The notes below the pieces were generated by a model, which did no database searches, was not told the DNA's origin, and worked only from the letters and a program-made list of their open reading frames with translations. Of a stretch of DNA of 64,000 nt, positions 44,942-55,129 are shown one piece after another. The number at the start of each line of letters is the position of its first letter. The first letter of the stretch is position 1. Origin of the DNA: Ceratothoa steindachneri (lineage: Eukaryota; Arthropoda; Malacostraca; Isopoda; Cymothoidae); assembly GCA_963969495.1 (NCBI GenBank), contig OZ018326.1:153698306-153762305 (forward strand), given 5' to 3'. Position numbers and translations under genes: made by a program.

Positions 44942-46256
44942 GAAGTCCTATGATACCATGCGATACAGTATCATGGAAACTCCACACAATGAGGGTGAGG
45001 GGACGCCTTCCAATCATTATTTCTTAATTTCTGTGAGATCATCGATCCACATACAGGAGGGGAGAACCTTATCAGGCCCAATGTAGCAGGAAGAGTGTGT
45101 TCCGCAGGGAATTGTCCTTGTGTCACACCCTTTGCCCTGAGCATCAACAGTATCACTTTTGATATGCACAGGTTTCAGTTTTCCTTGGCCAAGACTAAGT
45201 TGTTGCACTTCTGCCACAATCCATGGCTCGATCCCAACCAGGACATGGTCCTAAATGGGGATTGCCTGGAAGTGGTGGATTCGCACTATTCCTTAGTCTT
45301 GTTTTCAACCTATGCCTCACCTGGGAGACATATTTGCAGTCATAGGGTGTCTTGTACCCACACCATAGACATTTTTGTTCTATGACATTCAGCACTTGTG
45401 CATCTGCAGCTGAGCATGTATTATGAAAGGTGGACTCGATCCACCATGCTGGTCTCGACCTGGCAATAGGTGCTTTCTGCCTTTGGCACATCCCCATTAA
45501 GAGCTGACTTGTCAATGCCAAGGAGCTTTTGTCACTGCGTTGTACACAGTGCATATGTGCTTGTATGCGCAGTCACCAATGGCTGTCACTTATCCGCATC
45601 CACTCTTGATGGTGACTGCTGTCCAGAGATGCCTGTCATACTCTAAAAATGGTTTAGGGTTAGGAAACTCTTTCAATAGCTCAGTGTAGCTCTCAGGCTG
45701 GTGACACCTCTGGTCGTAACTAGGATGACACCCTGAAGGTTACTTCCTTTGACTATTTTACTCCATGACTTTGCTCCAAAGATTCCACAGTGCTGGGAAT
45801 ATTGCATTCAAACTTGTTGGAGCAGACTACATGTCACACCAGATCCATGCCAGTGTACACAGATGACTACAAGTCCCTGGAAGGGGTCTGCTTCTATGTC
45901 AAAGCTCCTCTGTTTAAAGTAAGCAAGGCTATACCAGGGGCTGCAATACATTTCTGAATATGGAAGATAATGCATCCTACCTGGTTTGTAGACTGGATTG
46001 TGATCTTTAGCCACTCAGAAATTGACATGAGCGCTCTTGAGACATTGGAATCTCCACACACCATGTGCTCATATCATTTGTGATGCCACAGTTGCTGAGA
46101 GCCAAGCAGATGTTGAAATTATCTTATGCTGGGTTCCTGGACATGTAGGAATTGCAGGGAATAGGTTTGTCAAAGAGTCTGTGAGTACTGGGTGACCAGA
46201 CCAGTGTTTCACTTATACTGACTACATGGCAGGTATCAGGGCAAAGGGCTGCTTGG
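44942..46256 (+). mobile_element. LINE-D copy 2, 5' part (old copy, split by LINE-D copy 3)
   Basis: It starts in reverse transcriptase motif A (KSYDTMRYSIMETPHNEG, 44944) and passes FSLAKTKLLHFCHNPWLDPNQDMVLNG and an RNase H remnant (PVYTDDYKSLEGVCFY, about 45855; LGSWTCRNCRE for WVPGHVGIAGN in another frame, about 46120). It breaks off at GGGCTGCTTGG (46256); the continuation is at 52514. It is much more diverged than copies 1 and 3. Confidence 0.72.
46243..46256 (+). repeat. Left target-site duplication of LINE-D copy 3
   Basis: AAAGGGCTGCTTGG here and AAAGGGCCCTTGG at 52501-52513 flank LINE-D copy 3 and differ by one small change. Confidence 0.68.
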
Positions 46257-48589
46257 CTATGTAAGGGGCACAGCAATTTGCCTTCCTGGCTGCCATGCTG
46301 ATGGCACTCAGCTCCCTGTCCAGCCCCAGCTTAACCTCTTCTCCTTTCTGACAGCATGTGTTTTTACCCTACTTCCTCACTTTCCCTAAGATCTCTCCCA
46401 CAAATTTCTGTCAGCCTCTAATTTCACAGGGTAGATGCTGACCAGTTTCCTCTCACCCCAACTATACCGGATATGAGCTGAGGGGGGTGGAAATGTTCCC
46501 TCACCCCTGAACTCCATTCTGGGGTGGTGGTTTTGTAATAACCTGCTTCATCCCAACCCACACCTTCCTCACATCTCCTTTCTCTCATTTTCACAGTCTA
46601 TTAACTTTATGCCATGACTAAGGTGGAGCAGCCAGGTCACTGGCCTCAAATGGCGGCAGCTGGTTTTGCCAGCCCTGTATTCACCTATGACAGAGTGGGC
46701 TACTGCAGGGGGTGATTAGCATTGCTTCCTGTGGCATTAATATGGTCACCATGCCCGATGGTGAAAATCAAAATAATAAACCTCTCTCCCTTCCCCTCTA
46801 CCAGCGTTGGAGCCACCCTCTCTGACTGAAGAGGAGGTTTACTTCTCTCCTATGCATACAGGTGTAGGGGACTTCCCCTTCACCCCCTTCTCTGCAGTCA
46901 CCCTTGGATGACTCACCCTTTTCCTTCCAAGAGGACAACAGGGCCCATCAGCCTGTGCCCTCCCAAATCATATGTGCATGCATATCAAGCTTACAGGGGG
47001 TCACTGTACATAACTCCCTCTTTTCCCTGATGGATGCCAGTTCACCAGCCCAGGACAGAATGAAAGATACCTCAAAGGGACCTGTGATGTCTTAGGGGGG
47101 ATGGCCACATGGATGTCCCCCTTGAGATGGACATGGTCCCTAAGGTGACCCAACCCCAGATGGTAGGGTCTTTCATGGGGTCGAACCTGGGCTTGGTACC
47201 AAGCACATAACCTGTGTCCACCTCCATGCAAGCTCCTCCTCAGATGGCTCAGGTCCCTGAGGCCTCAGAAGGGGAGGAGAGATCTCCTTCCCTGGCTGGT
47301 GCTCATGCGACAGGCAAGACCACCATTTCACAGAAGGATCTTGCCTAGGGGGCTCCTACTGGTGGAGGAGAGAAGTGGGTTCATTCCTTGCCCCCCCTCT
47401 CCTAAGAAGAAAAGGACAAATAAGACTCGGGTCCAAAAGTCAGAAGAGCGGAGGCTTGATTACGTCAGGACCCCTCATTCAGAGTTTATCTGGAATCTTT
47501 GAGCCCGCTGGCTTCAAACGCTTTCTCATTATTCGCTCCATTGATAGGAGCATGTTAGCTAAAGAGAGCTTTAGCTATCGTGATTTGTAGAGAGTGGAAG
47601 GTGACCTGTTTTTCTCGTACAGTAGCCTTCTGGCAAATGTGCAAATCCCTTGATAGTACGCTGGGAGTGTGACATTGCATTCTACCATGAACTTCGTGAA
47701 TGAGTAGTTTATGTGAGGGAACTTGTAGACTGCTCCATAGATGATATGACCTTAGAGCTGGCCAACCATGGAGATATCAAGGTTGAACATGTGAGGAGAA
47801 AACAGGGAGGGGCTTTGAGAACCACTTCATCACTCTTCATCACTTTCGACCATGGCAAATTTCCTGAGTTGGTGCGTGCCAGTTGATATTGCTACTGTGT
47901 GAAGGCATTCATTCCACTGCTGCGGAGGTGCTACTACTGTTACCACTTTGGCCATACTAATCGCTCGGGTAGACTTGCAAAGTCAGGGTTACCTGAAGTC
48001 TGTATAAGTTGCTCCAAGGCTGCACATGATAAGTCCAAATTGTGTGTGACCAAGTGTGTCAATTTTCTATGGCCAGCACCCCACTTTTTCAAAGCAATGT
48101 GGATTGTACCTCTTTGAGGAAGAAATCCTGGCCATTCAGGCCCAGGATCGTCTTTCATTTTGTTCTGGCGCCCACGGCGCTGCCTTAAGGGAGGACGATA
48201 CTAAAGGAGCTTCGGCTCCTTCGGCCGCACCCAGTGGTAGGCTGGGTGGATCGGAGATAATCGATCCTCCAAAAGGGAAACCCCTGCCTAAGGTGTTGAG
48301 GCAGAGTGAGGAAAAGACTGACATGACGAGCCCAATCTCCCCCGATAAGTCCTCGAAGGGAGGCGCCTTCAGCACATTGTCTGGCCAACAGCACCCGGAG
48401 TTCTGCCTCCGGGAAGCGTACAGCCACTCCCGTGAGGGCCTTCTGTTCAGAGGGCCTCCGTATCTCCTCCGAGCTAGGCCTGGAGGGCATATTCCTTTAA
48501 TGGAATTGCTGCGGACTCCAGGCTAACTGGGAGGAGCTGCGGAGTCTCGTCTCCTCCCATTCCCTGTTACCTATCTTTTTTGCAGGAGA

Positions 48590-49117
48590 CCATGCTGGGC
48601 GCGTCTTGCCCCCTACCCCATGGCATATAAGGGTTTTGTGACCCCACCACCACGGGATGGGGGCCAGGCGGGAGGATGCGCGATTTACACCCGGCATGAT
48701 GCCTCCATTCTTCTTTTTGCTTTAGATACCTCCTTTCAGGCAGTAGGTGTGCAGCTGCTCCTGGATAGGAGGTATACTGTTATTTGCGCGTACATTCCAC
48801 CGTCAGCAGTCTTTGACGCGGGGGAGTTCCGCCGCGTCGTGGCGCGGTTGCCGAGGCTCTTTCTCTTGCTCGGAGATCTGAACGGTAGACACCTTTCCTG
48901 GGGAGACTACACGATTAATCCGAGGGGACAAGTCCTTGACGACCTGATCGACGAACTGGAGATAGGTGTCCTAAATGTGGATGAGTTTACGCATCACTGC
49001 CCGAGAACCGCTCCATTTTCCTGCCTCGATCTATCTTTGTGCTCTCCAGATGTACAGCTTGATTTTGGGTGGGAGGTGGTCGATAACCTCCATGGTAGTG
49101 ATCACTTTCCTATTTAA
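48590..49117 (+). pseudogene. LINE-D copy 3 endonuclease domain (catalytic motifs kept)
   Basis: The frame from 48620 to 49117 reads GFVTPPPRDGGQAGGCAIYTRHDA, YTVICAYIPPSAVF, LLLGDLNGRHLSWGDY, FTHHCPRTAPFSCLDLSLCSPDVQ and NLHGSDHFPI, then a stop (TTTAAATATC) where copy 1 continues IQISFS. The GD-N and SDH motifs of EEP endonucleases are present; the N-terminal QWNCRG-like part (about 48500) is frameshifted. The enzyme nicks target DNA for reverse transcription. Confidence 0.75.
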
Positions 49118-50682
49118 ATATCATTTTCTGGGCCACTGTCGCTTGAGAACTCGCCCCAGTTGTGCTTGGCGCATTGGGCCGCATTTCAGGAAATTACTCA
49201 ATTTCCTCAGTCGAGGAGTTTAGGTCGGTAGATGAGGTGGTTTAGTTCTTCTCCGGCAACCTCATCTCCGCGGGCCTAACTACTATTCCTAGAATGTCTG
49301 GCCGTTTTGCACGCCGACCCCTCCCGTCGTGGTCAGCCGAGTGTGAGGCGGCCCTCAAGCAGAATCGCTATACCTACATGCGCTATAAGCGCCGCCCGAA
49401 CGACTTCACTGTCGGTAAATTTCTTTCTAGCTAGGGCTAGTTTCCGGTATATTTCGAAGCACGTCCGCTGCTCTTCTTGTTGGGCATACGTGTCTTCACT
49501 TAACCCGAAGACCCCTCTAGCAGAGGTGTGGAAGTGAGTTAAAAGGATTTGAGGCAAGCTCTCACAGGACACCTCTCCCGTTCTCCAGGAGAATGGAACC
49601 GCAATCTCGGCCCCCATTCCGTGGCGGAATCCTTCGCGACCTCTTGCCCCGCCAGCATTCAATACGAGTCGTAATGTCGCGGAAGGCCGCCACCTCGACT
49701 TTACCTCCAGAGGCGGAGAACCTTTCAATGACAGGTTTACTTTGAGTAAGTTGCGTTACGCTCTCTCTTCGTGTGCGGACACCGCCCCTTGTCCAGACTA
49801 TGTCCCATACGCCATGCTTCGACACCTAGGGTGAGCGAGGCATGGCCTTTCTGTTAGATTTGTTCAACAAGATCTAGGTAGAGGGTATCCTCTCAGATTC
49901 CAGGCGAATCACTACTGTGAGAGATCATTCTACCCCTGTCGGCTTCAGACCAAGCTCTCTAACCTCTTGCATGTGCAAGTTGTAATTCGTAAATGTTAGA
50001 TTAGCCTTTTTTTCCTGGACAGCGGAGGCCATCTGTCTTCTGCACAGTGAGACTTCCCCAAGTTAGACTCCACGTCGGATGCTCTGCTCCGAGTGGAAAA
50101 TGCCGTCTGCGAGGCTTTCCTTCGTAAACAGCACTACACCACAGGGTTTTTCGATCTGGAGAAGGCCTATGATGCCGCATGGCAATACAGTATCATGGAG
50201 ACTCTCCACACGATAGGGGCGAGGGGACGCCTCCCAATCTTTATATATGAATTTTTGTGAGATCATCAATTCCGCGTATGGGTGGGTGAAGCCCTCTCTG
50301 GTCCATTGGAGCTGAAAGAGGGTGTCCCGCAGAGAAGTGTCCTCAGTGTCACACTCTTTCTCCTGAGCATTAATGGCATTACCTCAGTGCTGCCGGAAGA
50401 TGTTCTCGCTACTCTCCGTGGACGACCTTTCGATCTCTTTTGGTGTGGCTCAGATGCTAACTCTGGAGCATTGACGCCAACAGGCATTGCACCTCGTCTC
50501 TCGCTGATGCTCACAGGCTTCGGTTTTATTTGGCCAAGACTAAGGTGGTGCACTTTTGCCGCCATCCACGGCTACACCCTGACCCAGACTTGTTTCTCAA
50601 TGGGGTTCAGTGGAAATGGTAGACTCTCACTGTTTCCTTGGTCTTGTATTTGACCGACGCCTCACCCGAGAGGCTCATATTC

Positions 50683-50943
50683 CTCAGGCACTCGGGTCTA
50701 ACCCCGCTCCCCTCCTGAACACTCTGTTCTGTCCTCTGCTCGATGAGTGACCATTCCTTCTCAGTTTGTCCTCCTAGACTCTGGAATGCTCTTCTTGCCG
50801 AAGTCCGATCCTCCCTCCCTCGCTCATCTCTTCAGAATTGCCTTCTCTCCTCAGTAAACTCTCTCTACACTTGCTACAAAACCAGCATTCTGACAGGGCT
50901 AACAGCCCTGAAGGGCACATTATAAATACCTATTATTATTATT
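50683..50943 (+). mobile_element. 3' end of an L2/CR1-type LINE, inserted in LINE-D copy 3
   Basis: A 261-bp insertion flanked by ATATTC at 50677-50682 and 50944-50949. It encodes FSVCPPRLWNALLAEVRSSL and SLQNCLLSSVNSLY, the typical C-terminal end of L2-type reverse transcriptases, then a stop and a (TTA)n tail. LINE-D sequence reads through continuously once it is removed. Confidence 0.8.
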
Positions 50944-52513
50944 ATATTCACAGCCTAAGGGTCTCTTGTACCTGCGCCATGGATATTATTTGCTCCATGA
51001 TGTCGAGTGCCTGGGGCTCTGATAGAGCTATTGCCTTACCTTTTTATCGATCCTTTGTTCATTCGAAGCTTGCCTCGGATGCATGTTTTATGCATCCCCT
51101 GCCAACCGCAAATCCCACATTGAGAGCCTACTTGTTGATGCTGGGGAGATTTCACTCTCTCTGAGATGTGCACAGTGCATTATTCACCTGTACATGTGAG
51201 CCCGGCACCTCTATCTATCACCAACAGCTCTCAACTGCATCTGCAGCTGATCTCAATGGTGCCTATGAGGCCAAGAAATGCCTGTCATACCTAAGTCCTT
51301 TGGGTTTAGGGCTAGGAAACTCCTTCGACAGCTTGGTATAGCTCTCGGGCCAGTGGCATTGCTGGTTCTCTCCAGGACGCCACACTAGGGGCTACCACCT
51401 TTAACCATTTGTTGCCACGTTTCTGTTCCCAAAGCTTCTACAGCGCCAAGAGTATTGCATTCTGCCTTTTTGGAGCACACGTTGTGTCACACTGAGATTG
51501 TGCCAGTGTATATGGATGGCTCCAAGTCCTAAGAGGGGGCCGGTTTCCACACTTTATCCCCTCTGTTTGAAGTCAGTGGGGCTCTTTCATGCGCTGCATT
51601 TGTCTTCATGTCCGAGCTGGTTGCAATACACCGCTCAGTATAAGAGATAATGCGGCATGGCGGGTTTGGAGACCGGATTGTCATTTATAGTGACCCACAA
51701 AGCGCCATGGTTGAGATATACATAATGCCATGGTTCTGGCGAGCTGGGCAGATGTCGAGATTATCTCCTCCTGGGTTCCTGAGCATGTAGGAATTGCAGA
51801 GAATGAGCACGCCGATAATGGTGCCAAAGAATCTGTGAGGACTGGGCGACCAGATGAGTGTTTCGCTCTTCCTTACACGGATTACACGGCAGTAATACGG
51901 GCTTCCCTCCGGGCAGGATGGCAAAGAAAATGGTTGATGGGAACTTAAAGTTACATGCCATAGCGCTAGGACTGTTCCCATGGACCTACCCCCTAATGCT
52001 GCAATATCTTCAGGTTGCTTTCCATCACCTAAGAATTGGACACACTCACTGATGCACCACCAATTGATGGAGCACTTGCCATTGCCTTATTGCGAGGACT
52101 ACCTTGTAACCCAAACTGTTTGGCACATTCTTGTTGAATGTCCCAGTCTGAGTGATCTTCGCGCACATTACCTGTGGGTTTGCTGCTGCTTGTCCCTTTT
52201 ACTCAGGATGGATTTTTGCACACAGACTTGTGGTCTATAGGACTTTTTGCAGGACGCTGACCTCCTCCCCTTTATTTGACTGGTTTTTTTTTGTAGGTCA
52301 CATGTTCCTGCCAGAGCATGCTTCCTTCTTGCCTTTTTGCTTTTTATTATTTTTTTAGTCTTTGTCCTTTTTCATTGTTGTTATTTGTCATTTACATATT
52401 ATTTGTTTCTTGTTGTTTTTTAATATAGACAGTAGTAGGCTGTGTATAACAACTTATGCCCGAGTAGGCACTCGCCAGTTGGGCTTGCATAATTTAAACA
52501 AAAGGGCCCTTGG

Positions 52514-52990
52514 TAAAAATGGACTGCTGAAGGGAACTTAAGGTTGCTTGCCATTGCTCCGCAACTGTTCCTATAGGCCTTCTGCCCAATGCAGCGACGG
52601 CTTCAGGTCACTTTCTCTCATTTTCAAATTCCACACACACAGGATATATCACCATCTGATGGAGCACTCCCTTGCACCTTACTGTGATTACTGCATTGTC
52701 CCCTGGACTGTTTGTTTAATATCCTAGTGTGGGTAATCTTTGTGCACATTATCTGTCCTGGTACCAGGATAAGCAAGATTGCTACCGCTTGTCCATTATA
52801 CTCAGGACAAGTTCATGCACACAGACTTGTGGATCAGCTGAACTTTTTCAGGAATCTGTCATCCTCAATTTTATTTTACTCTTTAGTGTTTGCTGCAGTA
52901 TTCTACACCGGAGGGGGGAGGGTTACATAGTCTAATATTAGGCCACAGATTGTTTAAGGTGACTTAATCCCTGTTAGGCCTTTGCCAACA
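52514..52990 (+). mobile_element. LINE-D copy 2, 3' part (continuation from 46256)
   Basis: It resumes with the segment after GCTGCTTGG (AAAATGG, GGGAACTTAAGGTTGC) and contains remnants of the Cys/His C-terminal region (about 52650-52720), GGTACCAGGATAAGCAAG and the 3' tail ending near 52990. Divergence equals that of 44942-46256, which supports one split copy. Confidence 0.7.
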
Positions 52991-53084
52991 AAACATGCTT
53001 GTTCTAGTTATGCTGAAATCTTATAATTTAATATCAATTATGCATGGCAATTTATCATTATCCTCATAATTGCTATGGCTATGA

Positions 53085-53290
53085 CTTGTTGAGGGGAAAC
53101 AGTGCTTCAAATTATAGCATAATTAAGCCTCATCGGGCATGGTAAGTTGCTGGATGGGGTCCCATTTCAGCCCCCTACAATGGCTGTTTTATTCTTCAGT
53201 TAACTCTGGTTTGGGTTAATCAGTCTCCACTGAGAATTAAACTCCTCATAAATGAGTGCAGATTAGTAGTGAAACTCTTTAACAAATTTT
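53085..53290. repeat. Interspersed repeat G, copy 1
   Basis: GAAACAG-GCTTC, AAGTTGCTGGATGGGGTCCCA, CTCTGGTTTGGGTTAATCAG, CCACTGAGAATTAAA and AAATGAGTGCAGATTAGTAG correspond in order to 58915-59045 plus 59291-59400. TGGTTTGGGTT resembles a tRNA B box, so a tRNA-derived SINE is possible, but no A box is convincing. Confidence 0.48.
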
Positions 53291-53402
53291 TTTTTCCTAA
53301 ATGCCATCAATAACAATAATTTGGTTGAAATATACATGAATGATCCACTAACTTAAGCTTTTTAATTGTTTGCCTTTTTCTATTACATTACTGTATTTAC
53401 AG

Positions 53403-53595
53403 GCTTATAGTTTGCATATAAATGGCGCATTTCACTGCAGTGTGAGATACAGACAGCTTCATAGTCTTCATCAACAACTGTGTAAAGAATTGGGAGGCTC
53501 AACACTACCATCTTTCCCACCCAAAAAGTTACTCACCCTTACTCCTGCTCAAATTGAAGAAAGAAGGATAAGCCTAGAAAAATATATTCTGCAGT
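53403..53595 (+). CDS. SNX17: Sorting nexin-17, coding exon 2 (PX domain core)
   Basis: Acceptor TTTACAG ends at 53402 and the donor is T|GTAAGA at 53596, so the exon ends in phase 1. It encodes residues 21-84: AYSLHINGAFHCSVRYRQL, then FPPKKLLTLTPAQIEERR and LEKYILQ. Arg35-Tyr36 lies where the phosphoinositide-contacting Arg-Tyr of PX domains is found, and Pro59-Pro60-Lys61-Lys62 is the PPKK loop; together they would bind PI3P on early endosomes. The similarity to SNX17 is even along the exon. The ATG at 53370 is in the intron and is not a start. Confidence 0.92.
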
Positions 53596-54225
53596 GTAAG
53601 ATTTTTATGTAAATTTTTAGGATGGTACAAATATCTTGCTAGTACCCATGTAGAATAACGTTACTATTTCAAGATAATGCAAGTAATATTATATGATTTT
53701 ATTTAACTCAATAGCGAGTTAATTAAATATCAATTAAATCACTTTTATATAAGTAAAATATTTATTTTTTAGACTAATTTCAGTATATTTACACCATAAG
53801 CTTCCTTCAATCATTTCCTGAGGATTAGATTTTGAACAAAAGGACATTTAAATTGCCTATTCAAAAGGTCAAAATTGTGGACTTCTTTAATTAATGTGGA
53901 TGCAATTTTTCTTTTACAAAAAATAATTACAAGGGTAAATTATCTCAGACAAGGTAATCTATTATATGGCTTACATTTAGATACAATTAAAATTACTCAA
54001 TGTAGTACTGGTATACCTGACATCGCCTTTGTATTTATAGAACCTATTTTATAATTCTCTTAGTTCCTCCTACATAGAATGATTAGTCCTTGTGGATTTA
54101 ATTCTTTGCTAAGGTTGGCAAGATGCTTCTTTTAAATTAGCTGCTCTTACCTGGTATAAACTATCTTCTCTTATTGGTGAAGAGGGTAGCTGTGGGTTTT
54201 TGGAGTTATTTTTTGTGTTTGTAGT
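53596..54225 (+). other. SNX17 intron 2, start; nothing recognised
   Basis: AT-rich sequence without a frame or repeat that I recognise. Intron 2 as a whole runs 53596-58702. Confidence 0.55.
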
Positions 54226-54229
54226 GAAC

Positions 54230-54820
54230 CAGGTGTGTAGTGCTTTGAGATTAAGTTAGAAGAAATGATTAGCTGTGTCTTTGTCTCATTACAAGCATGT
54301 CATGTTTTCTGCATATGAAGCTATGTGTATTTAGGGTGTGGAGGGAGGTACAGACCACTGGCCCACCATCTTTTTGTGTTGTGCATATTGGTGTTGTATA
54401 TTTTGTTTGTGAAGTTGTGTTAAGGAATGGCATCAAAAGCTTTCCTGATGTCAAGTGCTACTATGTTGTGTGGTTGTGCTTGATTGATTCCATTAGTGAT
54501 TCTTTGTGTGATGTCTTTAAGGAGAGTGGTTGTTGCATATAGTGTTCTGAAACACTGTGTAGGTGCTAAAGGAATGTGTGGAATGATCTGGTCTAAGATG
54601 AGGTACTCTATTACTTTGGATGTTGTACAGATGAGAGTGATGGGACAGTGTGAGGAAGGTTAGTGTCTAGGCTGGGCTTAGGGATTAAAATGAGTGTATC
54701 ATGCTTCTAGATGTTTGGCATCTCGCTATGTGAGATTGCCAAGTTGGTGAGTGATTGTATTCCATGTGGTTTGAGGAGTATGTTATTGATGTTGTCAGGA
54801 CCACAAGTCCCTGTAGGAGG
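54230..54820 (-). pseudogene. LINE-H reverse transcriptase fragment
   Basis: The minus strand gives GPDNINNILLKPHG, KHDTLILIPKPSLDTNLP, SKVIEYLILDQIIPHIPLAPTQ-like, TTTLLKDITQRITNGINQ and, in the 54454-54269 region, NIVALDIRKAFDAIP (motif A), in changing frames. The order matches reverse transcriptases of the Jockey-like LINE groups but differs from LINE-D and LINE-E. Downstream motifs are lost. Confidence 0.62.
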
Positions 54821-55129
54821 GGGGCCCTCTTAGTCCCTGGAGGATCTACACATCTTCCTGTCCTGAGTACAAATTAGGGAAACCCTGTCACTGGATTAAC
54901 TTGAACTCTCTGATGGGGGCTGGGAAAGTTGTTGGTGTGCTTTGCCTTCGCTTCCTCTCAGCACTACCTTATCTTTATTTATTGTTATTATCATTAGTAT
55001 TTATTTTATTAAATATTTATCATATATTATAATTTATAATTGTCCATTATTATTACTGTATATTATTATTGTATATTATCATGTATTATTATTATCCCTT
55101 CAACCTTTTCTACCCTGCAGTTTATAGCA
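54821..55129. other. No recognised feature
   Basis: A short unique stretch followed by an ATT-rich run (about 54970-55085). Confidence 0.55.

Larger units (their letters stand above)
46257..52500 (+). mobile_element. LINE-D copy 3, full-length, inserted in LINE-D copy 2
   Basis: A 6.24-kb copy with 5' leader (494 bases), ORF1 start at 46751, zinc knuckles (CYYCYHFGHTNRS, CISCSKAAHDKSKLC; 47930-48045) and ORF2. The endonuclease keeps what copy 1 lost: FLQET in frame (about 48578-48592), LLGDLNGRHLSWGDY (about 48864) and LHGSDHFPI (about 49090). Reverse transcriptase (FFDLEKAYDA, about 50145; PDLFLNGV-like) and RNase H (WVPEHVGIAENEHADNGAKESV, about 51772) are broken by frameshifts. A 261-bp fragment of another LINE interrupts it at 50683. 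The target duplication defines both ends of the LINE-D family. Confidence 0.82.
25346..53402 (+). other. SNX17: SNX17 intron 1 (28 kb), packed with transposons
   Basis: Donor GTAAGC at 25346 and acceptor TGTATTTACAG ending at 53402; both flanking exons are phase 0. The 28,057-base intron contains LINE-D copies 1, 2, 3 and 6, LINE-E, family K copy 2, hAT, Tc1, IS630/Tc1-type and mariner elements, all listed separately. No further exon is needed, because the exon 1 to exon 2 protein junction is continuous. Confidence 0.8.

Noticed and set aside
53370..53402. ATG at 53370 as start of the PX protein
   Set aside because: It lies before a good acceptor (TATTTACAG) in the intron, and a better start with the family's MHFSIP sequence exists at 25286.
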